From Desulfobulbus elongatus DSM 2908 (lineage in GTDB: Bacteria; Desulfobacterota; Desulfobulbia; Desulfobulbales; Desulfobulbaceae): a stretch of DNA of 64,000 nt. The stretch covers positions 62,001 to 126,000 of the forward strand of contig NZ_JHZB01000005.1 in the NCBI RefSeq assembly GCF_000621145.1, in the 5' to 3' direction. The notes below the pieces were generated by a model. It saw only the letters and a program-made list of their open reading frames with translations, had not been told where the DNA came from and made no database searches. Made by a program: the position numbers and the translations under genes. Shown in pieces: positions 25,691 to 35,283 of this stretch; position 1 is the first letter of the stretch, and each line of letters starts with the position of its first letter.

Positions 25691-27856
25691 TCATCCTCCT
25701 CCCAAGTCGCGATGCAGCCATCGCTCGATGATCCCGAAAATCATTTCCCGTTTGATCGGCTTGGTGAGGTAGTCGTTCATGCCCGCTTCGAGACAGATCT
25801 CACGGTCGCCCTTCATGGCGTTGGCCGTCATGGCGATCACCGGGATGGCGGCGAAGCCCCTGGCGCGGAGTTCCCTGGTTGCGGCCAAACCATCCATCTC
25901 GGGCATCTGGATATCCATGAGGATGAGGTCGAACGCTTCCGGATCGCCCGTAAAGGTCGCAACCGCCTTGCAGCCGTTATCGACGACCTCGACCTTGTAT
26001 CCTGCCTTGGTGAGCATGAGCACGGCCAGTTTTTGATTGACCGGGTTGTCTTCGGCAAGGAGAATCCGGACCGATTGTTTCATTTCCTCGCGGACGCTGT
26101 ATTGGGTGATGAAGGCGTCCTTCGCCGCTGCCGGGCTGGTGTCACCCGGCATATCGGTCCCCAGCAGTTTTTCGATGGTTTTGAAAAGGATCTCCCGACG
26201 GGCGGGTTTGGTCAGAAAGGCATCGAAGCCGGCATCCTTGCAGCGCTGGGCATTTCGGTCGGTGGTCGAGGTGTAGGCCAGCAGAGGCACGGCGGCTGTT
26301 TCGGGGAGTTGGCTGCGGATCAGTTGCGCCAGGGAGTAGCCGTCCGGCGCCGGCATCTGGATGTCGAGGATGATGAGATCGAAGAGGCGCTGTTCGTCAA
26401 TGGCCTGTCGCAGGATCGGCGGCACGGCGCCGCTGTCGTCGATGGCTGTGACCTCCAGTTGGGCGGCCTGAAGGACGTGTTCGAGAATGCTGAGGTTGGT
26501 GCGATTGTCGTCGACGATCAACACCCGTTTGCCTGCCAGGCTGACCTTGTGGAAGGTCTTTTTCTGCTGGTGCGGTGCCTTGCCCAGCGTAGCCGTGAAA
26601 TGAAAGATGCTGCCCCTGCCGGAGGGGCTTTCGGCCCAGACGTGCCCGCTCATGAGCCCGGCGATTTTACGGCAGATGGAAAGCCCCAGCCCTGTGCCGC
26701 CATACTCGCGGGTGGTGGAACCGTCGGCCTGTCGAAATGCCTCGAAGATTGATTCCAGTTTGTCTTCGGGTATGCCGATGCCGGTATCGCGGATGGTGGC
26801 GTGCAGGGTGATGGCCGTCTCGGTTTCCGTGGCAACCATGATCGCCAGTTCCAGTTCGCCCTGTTTGGTAAATTTTGCCGCATTTCCCATGAGATTGACC
26901 AATACCTGGCGGTAGCGGCCAGGATCGCCCATGACGGTGGCCGGCAGGGCGTCGTCAATCCGGCAGAGGACCTCGATCGGGCGGGAGGCCACCTTGGGGC
27001 GGATCAGATCGCAAACGTCCTGAGCGGTGATCTCGGGATCGAAATTGATGCACTCCAGGTCGAGTTTTCCCGCCTCGACCTTGGAAAAATCGAGAATGTC
27101 GTTGATCAGCGAAAGCAGGGCGTCGGAACTGCGTTTGATGGTCTGGGCAAATTCCTCCTGTTCGTTGTCGAGGCCGGTATCCAGGAGCATGTCGGTAAAC
27201 CCGATGATGCCGTTCATCGGCGTGCGGATTTCGTGGCTCATGGAGGCCAGGAATTCGCTCTTGGCGATATTGGCCGCCTCGGCCGCCTTTTTCGCTGTTC
27301 GCAACTCGGCGGTCTGTTTTTTGATTTCCGCTTGCAGGGTGTTGGAGTAGGTGCGTTGTTGCTCTTGTATCTTTTGGTAATTCTGTTCGTTTTCTGCCAT
27401 GATGTCCTGGAATTTTTTTTCCAGGACCGCTGATTTCCGGTCAAACTGTTTTTTCTGGATACGCAACCGGTTGACCGTTTCGGTCGTTTCCCGGTGGGCG
27501 AGAAAGAGGCGGACGGCCAAGCGGATGATGGTCGCCACCCAATGAGAGGTGTCTTCGCGCTGGTCGGCGTAGACTGGCGTGGCGAGAATGGATACCTGGA
27601 GATCAGGGACAGTGAACAGAAAATAACGCCTGCCATGCGCGACGAAGGTCAGTTCCGAGGAGTGCCGTTCGTTGTCCTCGATGAGTCGCGTCGCATGGCC
27701 GGCCTCCAGGGGAAACCCTTCCGAAGCAACATGGGGACCGGAGCGGCTGAGGCAAAAAAACAGGAGTTCGTCGGTTTCCTGTTCCAGGTGGGCCCGCAGA
27801 GCGGTCAGTTCTCCAACCGGGTCGACAAGATCGGCAAAGAGAGGAGGGAGCGTCAT
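25691..27856 (-). CDS. Soluble hybrid sensor histidine kinase with two receiver domains
   Basis: A 721-residue protein without membrane segments. Residues 1-120 form an unrecognised N-terminal input domain, 125-195 a coiled coil, then HisKA with the phospho-accepting H208 in [11 protein letters not shown], and HATPase_c with [17 protein letters not shown] and GGTGLGL. Two REC domains follow, each with its phosphorylation Asp: [13 protein letters not shown] in the first and [13 protein letters not shown] in the second, the latter ending in LTKPIKREM. No Hpt domain or output domain is attached, so a separate phosphotransfer protein or a docking partner is expected. It lies 12 bases after the HDOD gene and 48 before the ParB-like gene, suggesting one transcript and a joint pathway. 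Confidence 0.9.
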   Translation of the reverse strand: MTLPPLFADLVDPVGELTALRAHLEQETDELLFFCLSRSGPHVASEGFPLEAGHATRLIEDNERHSSELTFVAHGRRYFLFTVPDLQVSILATPVYADQREDTSHWVATIIRLAVRLFLAHRETTETVNRLRIQKKQFDRKSAVLEKKFQDIMAENEQNYQKIQEQQRTYSNTLQAEIKKQTAELRTAKKAAEAANIAKSEFLASMSHEIRTPMNGIIGFTDMLLDTGLDNEQEEFAQTIKRSSDALLSLINDILDFSKVEAGKLDLECINFDPEITAQDVCDLIRPKVASRPIEVLCRIDDALPATVMGDPGRYRQVLVNLMGNAAKFTKQGELELAIMVATETETAITLHATIRDTGIGIPEDKLESIFEAFRQADGSTTREYGGTGLGLSICRKIAGLMSGHVWAESPSGRGSIFHFTATLGKAPHQQKKTFHKVSLAGKRVLIVDDNRTNLSILEHVLQAAQLEVTAIDDSGAVPPILRQAIDEQRLFDLIILDIQMPAPDGYSLAQLIRSQLPETAAVPLLAYTSTTDRNAQRCKDAGFDAFLTKPARREILFKTIEKLLGTDMPGDTSPAAAKDAFITQYSVREEMKQSVRILLAEDNPVNQKLAVLMLTKAGYKVEVVDNGCKAVATFTGDPEAFDLILMDIQMPEMDGLAATRELRARGFAAIPVIAMTANAMKGDREICLEAGMNDYLTKPIKREMIFGIIERWLHRDLGGG

Positions 27857-27868
27857 GGGAAGATTGCC

Positions 27869-28717
27869 TCAGTTACCGTACATATTGTTCGTTTTTTGGA
27901 GTTCTTCGGGAAGGTCTTCCGCAAGGACTTTGTATTCTTCCACATTTTTCTGAATATGGGCGGCCAGCGAGGGGGCGAGACTCGACGCCAAGCCATCCTT
28001 GATGGCGGGATAATGGAGTTGTTGGATGATATATTCGCTCATCTGGAGGATGCCGGTGGGCGAATGGGGGGCAATGTCGCTGTCATCGACTTGGTGGTGG
28101 TCGCGGATGGCTTCGGCTATCGAATCGGACATGCGCCATTCCTTGGCCAAAATATACCCTATTTCACAGTGATCTGTCTGGAACAGCTGCTGTTCCAGGG
28201 CCACGCTGGAGGGACAGTCGGGCGTCAGTTGCTCGATGAGTCGGAGAAATGTTTCCTGATCGGCCTCCATGGCGACGATCAGGCCGATGTCATGAAGGAT
28301 GCCGCATAGGTAGGCGTCATCGCCGTTGAGCGTGAAAATGCGCTCGGCGATCATTTTGCAGCAGATGCCCGAGGCGGCGCTGTGCAACCAGAGACGTTGC
28401 GGGGAGAACTCGATGGTGCCGGAGGGACTGCGAAGCATGTTCTGGACGGCGTCGGTGACCGCGATGTTGTGCAGGTTCTTCATGCCCAGCAGGGCCACCG
28501 CCCGGGAGATGGAATCGACCTTTCGGGTCAGGCCGAAGTAGGAACTGTTCACCAGGGTCAGCAGGCGGGCGACCAGGGCGGGATCGAGCCGGATCACCTC
28601 TTCGAAATCCTGCAGGGTCGCGTCCTCGTCGTTGACCAGTTGGACCAGTCTGGTGATGATATGCGGAAGCGTCCTGATTTTTTTGAATTTTTCGATAAGC
28701 GTCTCGGCTGGTGTCAT
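27869..28717 (-). CDS. HDOD-domain signalling protein
   Basis: The 282-residue product has an HDOD domain (residues 10-205): IRTLPHIITRLVQLVNDEDATL, RLDPALVARLLTLVNSSYFG and ISRAVALLGMKNLHNIAV are the standard helices, and GILHDIGLIVAME keeps the HD pair. HDOD proteins act in motility, stress and c-di-GMP networks, usually without clear enzyme activity. ATG at 28717 has AAGGA 8 bases upstream; an in-frame ATG at 28807 would add 30 residues with no homology. It is the first gene of the HDOD-kinase-ParB-like run. Confidence 0.88.
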   Translation of the reverse strand: MTPAETLIEKFKKIRTLPHIITRLVQLVNDEDATLQDFEEVIRLDPALVARLLTLVNSSYFGLTRKVDSISRAVALLGMKNLHNIAVTDAVQNMLRSPSGTIEFSPQRLWLHSAASGICCKMIAERIFTLNGDDAYLCGILHDIGLIVAMEADQETFLRLIEQLTPDCPSSVALEQQLFQTDHCEIGYILAKEWRMSDSIAEAIRDHHQVDDSDIAPHSPTGILQMSEYIIQQLHYPAIKDGLASSLAPSLAAHIQKNVEEYKVLAEDLPEELQKTNNMYGN

Positions 28718-29132
28718 GGAGCTGTCCTTGGTTTGGCTGGTCCCGGGCAGATGAATGCGGGCACCGTATCGTCTTGCCTCCGCTTCGATCAAGCGGTACG
28801 GGTCCATCCCCGGGTGATGTGCAGGTAGGCCGCACCGGCTACCGGAAAAGAGTCAACGCACCTTGAGGAAAACGATCGTATCGGATTGTACGTATTATGG
28901 CATGGCTGCCCGTCCATTCAAGATATTCTTGCGGGAGCCCTCCGGTCTTTTCGAGAGCGCTCCCTGCCCTTGGCTCTGTTGACCCGACGCGACTGCGTCT
29001 GGGATCCTCCGGCACCGGTTGGCGCTGCGGAGGAATTTTTCGGGTTCCTTGTCGAGACGGCAGAATTTTTCAGGCGATATCGATGAGTGTCGCAACTCGG
29101 TTGCAGCTACTGGGACTGGCTGGCAGGGTAAT
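28718..29132. other. 415-base region upstream of the HDOD gene; no gene seen
   Basis: The transglycosylase ends at 29133 and the HDOD gene begins at 28717, both on the minus strand. Short frames here have no ribosome-binding sites and no recognisable product. The region should hold the promoter of the three-gene signalling run; I could not pick a convincing one. If the longer HDOD start at 28807 is used the gap shrinks to 325 bases. Confidence 0.5.
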
Positions 29133-30287
29133 TCAACGGCTGCGTCGGATTTTTGCCTGAGATGTCGCCGGAAGCCGCACCTGATATCCTTGCGGGACAG
29201 CCTGCTCGCCTTTGAGGACGGGCGGCATGAGCGCCGGATTGAGACGGGCGAGCTGTGCGGCGGAAACGCGATACATTGAGCGCAATCGACTCACGGGCAT
29301 ATCTCGCGCAAGGCGCACGGTCAACGTTGCTTCCGGTCGTTCGAAGGGAAAGCGGGGACTGCTGCCCATGCGCGTTGCCACCCGTATGGCGGCGAGAAAT
29401 TCCGAGTAAAAATTTCGCGAGGCGAACTTGAAGGATCCCTGGTTGTAGGAGAGGAAGATATTTTCATAACTGCCCATTTCCCTCACGGCTCGGAGCATGC
29501 CCGTGCGGCCGTGATTATAGGCGGTGAGGGCGAGCGGCCAGGTCTGGAGTTGTTCGTAGTTGCCCTTCAGCAACCGAGCGGCGGCCTGGGTGGCGATATA
29601 GGGATCGTAGCGTTCGTCGACCAGGTCGTTGATGGTCAGATAGTCCTTTCCGGTGGAGCGGGTGAACTGCCAGAGACCGGCAGCCCCGGCCTTGCTGTAT
29701 GCCTTGGGATTGAACGAGGATTCGACATGGGGAAGATAGACCAGTTCCGGGGGGAGCCCCTGGGAGATAAAAATCCGTTTGAATTGAGTCAGATATTTGC
29801 CGGAGCGGATCACTCCTTCGTAAAAGCGGTCGCTTTGACCCAGTTGCAGGCGGACGTTCTCCCGGGCTTCATGGTAGACGGTGTGTCGCCGTGGCGGGAA
29901 CAACCCGGCGATGCGGCGTTCTTCCGTCGTGCGGGGAGGTTCGCCGGAGCCGAGCCGGGTCAGGATGGCGGTGATCCGTTCTTTTGCCGCCTTGATCCGT
30001 TCGCCGTTGATCCTGGCAGCATCCGTGGTTTCCCAATCGACAAGGTCGACGACCGCGTAGACCCGGCCGAGGTTCTCCGTATCGTGCAGGATACCCTGCC
30101 GGGTGGAATAACGGCTGTAGACATTCTCCCAGAATCGGACATTTGCCCGGAGACAGGGATACAGGGGAAAGGTTTCGGCGGCCTGGGCCGGAGAGAGAGC
30201 CGGGAGGGTCAGCAGCGAGCAGCAGAGGGCAAGAACAAGGGAGACAAGAGCAAGACGAGGGGAACGGTGTGCTTGGCGGACGACCAT
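29133..30287 (-). CDS. Lytic transglycosylase (SLT domain, MltD-like)
   Basis: A 384-residue periplasmic enzyme that cleaves peptidoglycan to leave 1,6-anhydro ends. A signal peptide spans residues 1-36 and ends at AQA. The SLT domain (about 175-290) has the catalytic glutamate in LPHVESSFNPKA and the GAAGLWQFTRSTGKDY and ALTAYNHGRTGM motifs. The C-terminal region, VSRLRSMYRVSAAQLARLNPAL, resembles one LysM-like module without a second copy. The long linker after the signal peptide is not recognised. No lipobox is present, unlike MltD of E. coli. Confidence 0.9.
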   Translation of the reverse strand: MVVRQAHRSPRLALVSLVLALCCSLLTLPALSPAQAAETFPLYPCLRANVRFWENVYSRYSTRQGILHDTENLGRVYAVVDLVDWETTDAARINGERIKAAKERITAILTRLGSGEPPRTTEERRIAGLFPPRRHTVYHEARENVRLQLGQSDRFYEGVIRSGKYLTQFKRIFISQGLPPELVYLPHVESSFNPKAYSKAGAAGLWQFTRSTGKDYLTINDLVDERYDPYIATQAAARLLKGNYEQLQTWPLALTAYNHGRTGMLRAVREMGSYENIFLSYNQGSFKFASRNFYSEFLAAIRVATRMGSSPRFPFERPEATLTVRLARDMPVSRLRSMYRVSAAQLARLNPALMPPVLKGEQAVPQGYQVRLPATSQAKIRRSR

Positions 30288-30431
30288 GTTGTTTAGGGGC
30301 TGGTAGACAAGAGGAGAAGTGCATGCCGACGAACGCTCTGGTACTATAGCACGATGTATCCTGTCCGGCGACAGAAGTTGCAGCCGGGAGACAGGTCATA
30401 TCAACACAGCGTATCGATCGAGGTTTGCCTT

Positions 30432-30917
30432 ATGTACATGCCCATTATCGGAACCCTGGGCTATATCGTCTCCGCCGATGGCCTGCAGACCCTGCTGGTG
30501 CATCGCAATGCCAGAAAATCTGACCAGCATCTCGGCAAATATAACGGCCTCGGAGGAAAGATGCGGCCGGACGAGGATGTGATGACCTGCCTCCGGCGGG
30601 AGATCCTGGAAGAGTCCGGCCTTGAGTGCTCGCGGGTGCAGTTACGGGGAACGATCAACTGGACCGGGTTCGGCCCCGAGGGAGAGAATTGGCTCGGTTT
30701 TGTTTTTTTGATCACCGCCTTCACCGGTGTACCGAGAACACGAAATGAAGAGGGGGATCTCGCCTGGCACCCCATCGCCATGCTCGACTCCCTGCCGATG
30801 TGGGAAGGGGATCGTTATTTTCTGCCCCTGGTGTTCGACACGGATCCCCGGCCCTTTCATGGATACATGCCCTATCAGGACGGACGTCCCGTTGCCTGGG
30901 AATACGTCCGGGTATGA
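30432..30917 (+). CDS. NUDIX hydrolase, MutT/8-oxo-dGTP diphosphatase-like
   Basis: A 161-residue protein with a complete Nudix box at about residues 40-64 (GGKMRPDEDVMTCLRREILEESGL). The glycine, two REs and EExG that bind metal are all present. The layout and the LGYIVSADGLQTLLVHRN start are those of MutT-like 8-oxo-dGTP diphosphatases. ATG at 30432 follows GAGG; a longer frame from 30354 has no homology. It may clean the nucleotide pool of 8-oxo-dGTP, but the substrate is not provable from sequence. Confidence 0.85.
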   Translation: MYMPIIGTLGYIVSADGLQTLLVHRNARKSDQHLGKYNGLGGKMRPDEDVMTCLRREILEESGLECSRVQLRGTINWTGFGPEGENWLGFVFLITAFTGVPRTRNEEGDLAWHPIAMLDSLPMWEGDRYFLPLVFDTDPRPFHGYMPYQDGRPVAWEYVRV

Positions 30918-30975
30918 ACCCCGCACGATTCTTGCGGAAAAACGTGCCCAGCCCGCTCGGCTTCCAGCAAAGTCC

Positions 30976-31030
30976 TTGCGTTCGGTCGGCTCGATTTGTA
31001 TAGTTAGCATCGTTCGAGTTCTGTTATAAT
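30976..31030 (+). promoter_or_regulatory. Two overlapping promoters for zapB-like-zapA
   Basis: TTGCGT and TATAGT are separated by 17 bases at 30976-31004. A second -10 box TATAAT with an upstream TGT extension (extended -10) lies at 31022-31030. Both drive toward the coiled-coil gene that starts at 31090. Confidence 0.6.
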
Positions 31031-31089
31031 TTCGAAAGGTTATGTTTTGGTGACCTTTTCGGCAACTGAAAAATATGAAAGGATGTGTC

Positions 31090-31407
31090 ATGGAAAACAA
31101 CGCGGAATTGGTTCGCCTGGAGGAGTTTGTTGATAAACTGTTGAATAAATACAATCAGCTGAAGGCGGAATTTCATGCCCTGCGGGAGAAGCTGAGCGAG
31201 CGTGACGCCGAATGTGCGGAATTGAAAAACAACGTCTACAATCTGACCACCGAACGGACCGAGGTGGGTAACCGGGTTGCAGGGTTGCTCGACCGCATCG
31301 AACAGTGGGAAACGGAACAAGAGACGTTTTCGGCGGAAAAGGACGGAGCCTATGGGAGTGTTCAGGGCTCGCTGTTCGGCAGTGCCTCGGAAGACAAGAA
31401 CAACTGA
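31090..31407 (+). CDS. zapB: ZapB-like coiled-coil cell-division protein
   Basis: A 105-residue protein that is nearly all coiled coil: VRLEEFVDKLLNKYNQLKAEFHALREKLSERDAE and the following heptads end near residue 75, and the tail ends SLFGSASEDKNN. ZapB-type proteins bundle FtsZ through ZapA. The link to zapA 18 bases downstream is the main support; coiled coils give little sequence specificity. ATG at 31090 is chosen because AAAGGATG lies just upstream; a frame from 31075 would start inside that site. Confidence 0.72.
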   Translation: MENNAELVRLEEFVDKLLNKYNQLKAEFHALREKLSERDAECAELKNNVYNLTTERTEVGNRVAGLLDRIEQWETEQETFSAEKDGAYGSVQGSLFGSASEDKNN

Positions 31408-31425
31408 GCGTGACCCGGGCCTCCG

Positions 31426-31713
31426 ATGCAGGATCGGTTAGTCCGCTTTCAGTTGTTCGGGCAGGAATTCACCTTCTACAGTAATGCGTCCGAGGAGGAA
31501 GTGGATTCCGTCATCGCGCTGTTGCGTGAAGAGTTGGAGAGTGGCGATACATTCAGCCGCAGTTCGGTGCCCTCCAGCAAGATGCTGGTCTTGGGCTGTC
31601 TGCGCATGGCGGCAAAATATATCCAGTTGCATCGGGAGTTCGATGCGTACCGCCAGACGCAGGCGACTGTCCTTGTCCGCCTGATCGACAAGGTCGCTTC
31701 AGGTTTGGACTGA
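31426..31713 (+). CDS. zapA: Cell-division protein ZapA
   Basis: A 95-residue protein that bundles FtsZ filaments at mid-cell. RFQLFGQEFTFYSNASEEEVDSVIALLREELE is the globular head, and the C-terminal part forms the coiled coil that makes the dimer. Both match ZapA. It lies between the ZapB-like gene and a region with the features of 6S RNA, the same order (zapA then ssrS) seen in many proteobacteria. Confidence 0.88.
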   Translation: MQDRLVRFQLFGQEFTFYSNASEEEVDSVIALLREELESGDTFSRSSVPSSKMLVLGCLRMAAKYIQLHREFDAYRQTQATVLVRLIDKVASGLD

Positions 31714-31739
31714 CTTTTTGTAGATTCTCGTTTAGCTGG

Positions 31740-31925
31740 AGAGAGAGTTGCATTATAGTGCCCAGGGAGAGGACAGAAGGAAAACAGTACCCCTGCTCTG
31801 TTGGTGATCAACGAAGTATTGAGCCAACTCGCATAGAAAGGGTAGCCTCACCGCTGAGCTATGGAACGCAATGAAGCGTTCCAGCTCTCAGCGAGGGCAG
31901 TGCCCACCTAATTCAATTAGGTTTA
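31740..31925 (+). ncRNA. ssrS: Candidate 6S RNA (ssrS)
   Basis: The segment right after zapA has no coding potential but several features of 6S RNA, which binds sigma-70 RNA polymerase. AGTACCCCTG and GTTGGTGA resemble the left side of the E. coli central bubble. CCTCACC precedes a strong hairpin (GGAACGC with GCGTTCC inside GCTGAG/CTCAGC), then GAGGGCAGTGCCC, as in the right side of the bubble. AGTGCCC and GGGCAGT could form part of the closing stem. TTTAGC and TATAGT, 17 bases apart at 31731-31759, could be a promoter. ACCTAATTCAATTAGGT at 31906-31922 may end it. Both ends are approximate. Confidence 0.6.
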
Positions 31926-32412
31926 ATCATTTCGTTGACACGGCAGCGCGGGGGCCTTTGTCACCGGCGGAGCAAGCCGCTTATGGTGCAGAAGTTATAT
32001 ATATAGATGCCATGCTCGAGACGGAAAGAGGATGGTTGGCGCGGACGCGAACGGGTCAGGTCGGTCTGCGATAGAAAAGACAAAAAGACAACTCTGATGC
32101 GATCAGGTTTACCATAATGTGTAATCCTCCATCCAGGCTGTTGGCGAGAGTCGTGTTTGGTGCGCAATGCCACCGGGCCTCTCTCTGTGCTGCCGCCGTT
32201 CTGAAGACTACGGCAGCACCTGAGCCTGTCCTGAGAAGCTTGGTCTCTTCTCATCGCTGAAACCGGTCAGCGTTTCCGTTCGATATCGCCTGGACCGCCA
32301 TGGTCAGCGCGGTCAATTCTTTCCTTGTTCGTCTGGCAGCATAGGGTGTGCGTCGGGTCGTCGTGGAGCACGATAGATCCTTTTTCATATAGAGGGGGTG
32401 GATGGTTTGTTT
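31926..32412 (+). other. Long leader region before rny, with one strong hairpin
   Basis: About 490 bases without a credible gene lie between the 6S candidate and rny. A 9-bp perfect stem, GTGCTGCCG (32187-32195) with CGGCAGCAC (32211-32219), encloses 15 bases. TTGACA occurs at 31934, but no matching -10 follows at 16-18 bases. RNase genes are often controlled through their leaders, and this region could serve that purpose for rny, but nothing here proves it. Confidence 0.4.
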
Positions 32413-33978
32413 ATGGAACTTGATGCAATAACGCTGTTTTTGGCGTTGGTCAATTTGGTGGCCGGACTGGCCATGGGTGTTTTCCTCCGGAAAAAACTGG
32501 TGGAAGGCAATCAGCGTAATATAGCCCTGCAAGGGCGTCAAATCATTGAAAATTCTATCAGCGAAGCTGAGCAGATCAAGAAAGAGGCGCTACTCCAGGC
32601 CAAGGAAGAGGCTTTTTTGATCAAGCAGGAAGCCGACCGCGAGTTGAAGGCAAACCGTCTGGAGATCAAGGAAGACCAGCGCCGCCTGAACCGCAAGTTC
32701 GACGAGATCCAAAGGGAATTCCAGATCCTCGAGGAAAAACAGGCGAGTCTGAAATACCGGGAAGAGAATCTGGAGGCAAACGAAGTCGAGGTCGCCGACA
32801 AGAAAAAGACCCTGGATGAGCTGGTCGACGAACAGCGATACAAACTGGAGCAGATTGCCGGTATCGATCGCGAGGAGGCGAAGGTCCAACTCATGCAGTC
32901 CATCGAAAGCGAGGCACGGATGGACTGCGCCAAGCGCTTGTCCCGGATCGAAAACGAGATGAAGATGGAGGCGGACCGCAAGGGCAAGAATATCCTGGCC
33001 CTGGCCATCGCCCGCTATGCCGGCGATTATGTGGCCGACAAGACCGTGTCCATGGTGCCCCTGCCCAATGAGGAGATGAAAGGGCGGATTATTGGTCGGG
33101 AAGGACGGAATATCAGGGCGATCGAGGCCGCGACCGGCGTGGACATCATCATCGACGACACGCCTGAGGCGGTCATTCTCTCCGGATTCAACCCCATCCG
33201 GCGCGAGGTCGCCCGGCTGGCCCTGGAGCAGCTCATCTCCGACGGCCGGATCCATCCGGCCCGAATCGAGGAAGTCGTGCAGAAGGTGACCGAGGAGTTG
33301 GAGATCGGCATCCGCGAATCGGGTGAGCGCGCCACCTTCGACGTGGGCGCCCACGGCATGCACGTGGAGTTGATCAATCTGATCGGCAGGTTGAAATACC
33401 GGACCAGCTACGGCCAGAACATCTTGCAGCATTCGCTGGAAGTGGCCTTCCTTTGCGGGGTGATGGCCGCCGAGCTCGGATTGGATGTGAAGAAGGCTAA
33501 GCGCGCCGGCCTGCTGCACGATATCGGCAAGGCGGTGGATCATGAGGTGGAGGGATCGCACGCCATCATCGGCCGGGATCTCGCCCGCAAGTACGGCGAG
33601 GCCGAGGATATTGTTTATGCCATCGGCGCCCATCACGAGGATCAGCCGCCCAAGAGCGTGCTCGACGTGCTGGTGCAGTCGGCGGACGCCCTGTCCGGAG
33701 CCCGGCCGGGGGCGCGCAAGGAGATGCTGCAAAGCTATGTCAAGCGGTTGGAAGATCTCGAAAATATCGCCAATGGCTTCAATGGCGTCGAGAAGTCCTA
33801 CGCCATCCAGGCCGGTCGCGACCTGCGCATCATCGTGGACAGCCAGAAGGTGCGCGACGAGGAAACCACCTTGCTCAGCCGCGACATCGCCAAGGCCATT
33901 GAAGAGCAACTGACCTATCCGGGCCAGATCCGGGTCACGGTCATCCGCGAAACCAGAGCAGTGGAATACGCCAAGTAG
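32413..33978 (+). CDS. rny: Ribonuclease Y
   Basis: RNase Y is a membrane-bound endoribonuclease that starts mRNA decay. The 521-residue protein has an N-terminal membrane helix ([18 protein letters not shown]), a long coiled coil to about residue 190, a KH domain with [19 protein letters not shown], and an HD domain with [16 protein letters not shown] at 32413 is 14 bases after AGGGGG; TTG at 32407 has better spacing (8) and GTG at 32398 is also in frame, so the start is uncertain by up to 5 codons. tyrS follows after 8 bases. Confidence 0.96.
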   Translation: MELDAITLFLALVNLVAGLAMGVFLRKKLVEGNQRNIALQGRQIIENSISEAEQIKKEALLQAKEEAFLIKQEADRELKANRLEIKEDQRRLNRKFDEIQREFQILEEKQASLKYREENLEANEVEVADKKKTLDELVDEQRYKLEQIAGIDREEAKVQLMQSIESEARMDCAKRLSRIENEMKMEADRKGKNILALAIARYAGDYVADKTVSMVPLPNEEMKGRIIGREGRNIRAIEAATGVDIIIDDTPEAVILSGFNPIRREVARLALEQLISDGRIHPARIEEVVQKVTEELEIGIRESGERATFDVGAHGMHVELINLIGRLKYRTSYGQNILQHSLEVAFLCGVMAAELGLDVKKAKRAGLLHDIGKAVDHEVEGSHAIIGRDLARKYGEAEDIVYAIGAHHEDQPPKSVLDVLVQSADALSGARPGARKEMLQSYVKRLEDLENIANGFNGVEKSYAIQAGRDLRIIVDSQKVRDEETTLLSRDIAKAIEEQLTYPGQIRVTVIRETRAVEYAK

Positions 33979-33986
33979 GGGGTGTG

Positions 33987-35201
33987 ATGAAGTCGGTCGA
34001 AGAACAGGTTGCCCTGATCGAACGGGGCGCAGTGGATTTCCATTCCAAGGAGGATCTCGTCAAGAAACTCGCCCGGTCGCTGGAAACCGGCGTGCCCTTG
34101 ACCATCAAGGCCGGGTTCGATCCCACTGCCCCCGATCTGCACCTCGGCCATACGGTGCTCATCCAGAAGCTGCGTCATTTCCAGGTGCTCGGGCACAACG
34201 TCCACTTTCTCATCGGCGACTTCACCGGCCTGATTGGCGATCCCACCGGCAAGTCCGATACCCGGCCGCCGCTGACCCCCGAGGATGTCAAGCGCAATGC
34301 CGACACCTACAAGGAGCAGGTGTTCAAGATCCTTGACCCGGACAAAACCACGGTGGTGTTCAACTCGACCTGGCTGGGCAAGCTGACCTCCTACGACATG
34401 ATCCGCCTCGCCTCGGAGCTGACCGTGGCACGCATGCTGGAACGGGACGATTTCAAGAAGCGGTTCGAGTCGAACCGGCCGATCTCGATCCACGAATTCC
34501 TCTACCCCCTGATCCAGGGCTACGACTCCGTGGCCATGAAAGCCGATGTCGAACTGGGGGGCACCGATCAGCTGTTCAATCTGCTGATGGGCCGCGACCT
34601 CCAGCGCAGCCGGGGACAGGAGCCGCAGGTGGTGCTCACCATGCCCTTGCTCGAAGGGCTGGACGGGGTCAACAAGATGAGCAAGTCGCTCGGCAACTAT
34701 ATCGGCATCTCCGAGCCGCCGGACAGCATTTTCGGCAAGATCATGTCGGTCAGCGACGAGTTGATGTTCCGCTATTACGAACTGCTCAGCGACCTGCCCA
34801 TGGCGGAGATCACGGTCCTGCGGGAAAAGATCGCCGCCGGCCAGCTTCACCCCAAGGCGGTCAAGGTGCAACTGGCCAAAGAGATGGTGGCCCGGTTTCA
34901 CAGCCCGGCCGCGGCCGAGGAGGCAGAGCGGACCTTTGAGCAGGTGTTCGCCCGGCACGAAACGCCCGACGAGATCGAGGAGGTGCGCCTTTCGCCGACG
35001 GAAACCGAGATCTGGCTGCCCAAGCTCCTTTTGGATGCCGGCCTGGTGAAATCGACCTCCGATGGCCGGCGTATGATCCAGCAGCACGCGGTGGCGGTGG
35101 ATGGCGCGAAGGTGGAAGACGGCAACGCCCTTGTCCCGGCTACGGGAACGGTGCTTCTCAAGGTCGGCAAGCGCCGCTTCTGCCGGGTTGTTTTTTCCTG
35201 A
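33987..35201 (+). CDS. tyrS: Tyrosyl-tRNA synthetase
   Basis: This class I synthetase charges tRNA-Tyr. The 404-residue protein has the HIGH-type motif in DLHLGHTV, a KMSKS loop in [11 protein letters not shown], and a C-terminal S4 domain ([21 protein letters not shown]). [19 protein letters not shown] is typical of the TyrZ-like branch. The start at 33987 follows GGGGGTG; a GTG codon directly before it is an alternative. It is co-directional with rny and ends before a terminator. Confidence 0.97.
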   Translation: MKSVEEQVALIERGAVDFHSKEDLVKKLARSLETGVPLTIKAGFDPTAPDLHLGHTVLIQKLRHFQVLGHNVHFLIGDFTGLIGDPTGKSDTRPPLTPEDVKRNADTYKEQVFKILDPDKTTVVFNSTWLGKLTSYDMIRLASELTVARMLERDDFKKRFESNRPISIHEFLYPLIQGYDSVAMKADVELGGTDQLFNLLMGRDLQRSRGQEPQVVLTMPLLEGLDGVNKMSKSLGNYIGISEPPDSIFGKIMSVSDELMFRYYELLSDLPMAEITVLREKIAAGQLHPKAVKVQLAKEMVARFHSPAAAEEAERTFEQVFARHETPDEIEEVRLSPTETEIWLPKLLLDAGLVKSTSDGRRMIQQHAVAVDGAKVEDGNALVPATGTVLLKVGKRRFCRVVFS

Positions 35202-35224
35202 GACAGCTTGGTCGGAAAGACACC

Positions 35225-35262
35225 ACGAGCGGTTTTCCGCGCAGCGAGCCGTTCGTTTTTTT
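35225..35262 (+). terminator. Intrinsic terminator after tyrS
   Basis: ACGAGCGG pairs with CCGTTCGT (one G-T pair) around a 16-base loop and is followed by seven T. It lies 24 bases after tyrS, where the fur-like gene converges from the right. Confidence 0.8.
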
Positions 35263-35283
35263 GGGGGGAGGGGCGGGGATCGA

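Noticed and set aside
24776-26752. 658-codon plus-strand frame across the ParB-like and kinase genes
   Set aside because: It spans two real genes on the other strand, including their gap, and its translation has no domain.
28885-29095. Short frames on both strands upstream of the HDOD gene
   Set aside because: They overlap one another, lack ribosome-binding sites and have no homology; treated as non-coding.
31871-32074. 67-codon frame MKRSSSQRG... overlapping the end of the 6S candidate
   Set aside because: It has no ribosome-binding site and begins inside the structured RNA. Part of it looks protein-like, but I found no family match.
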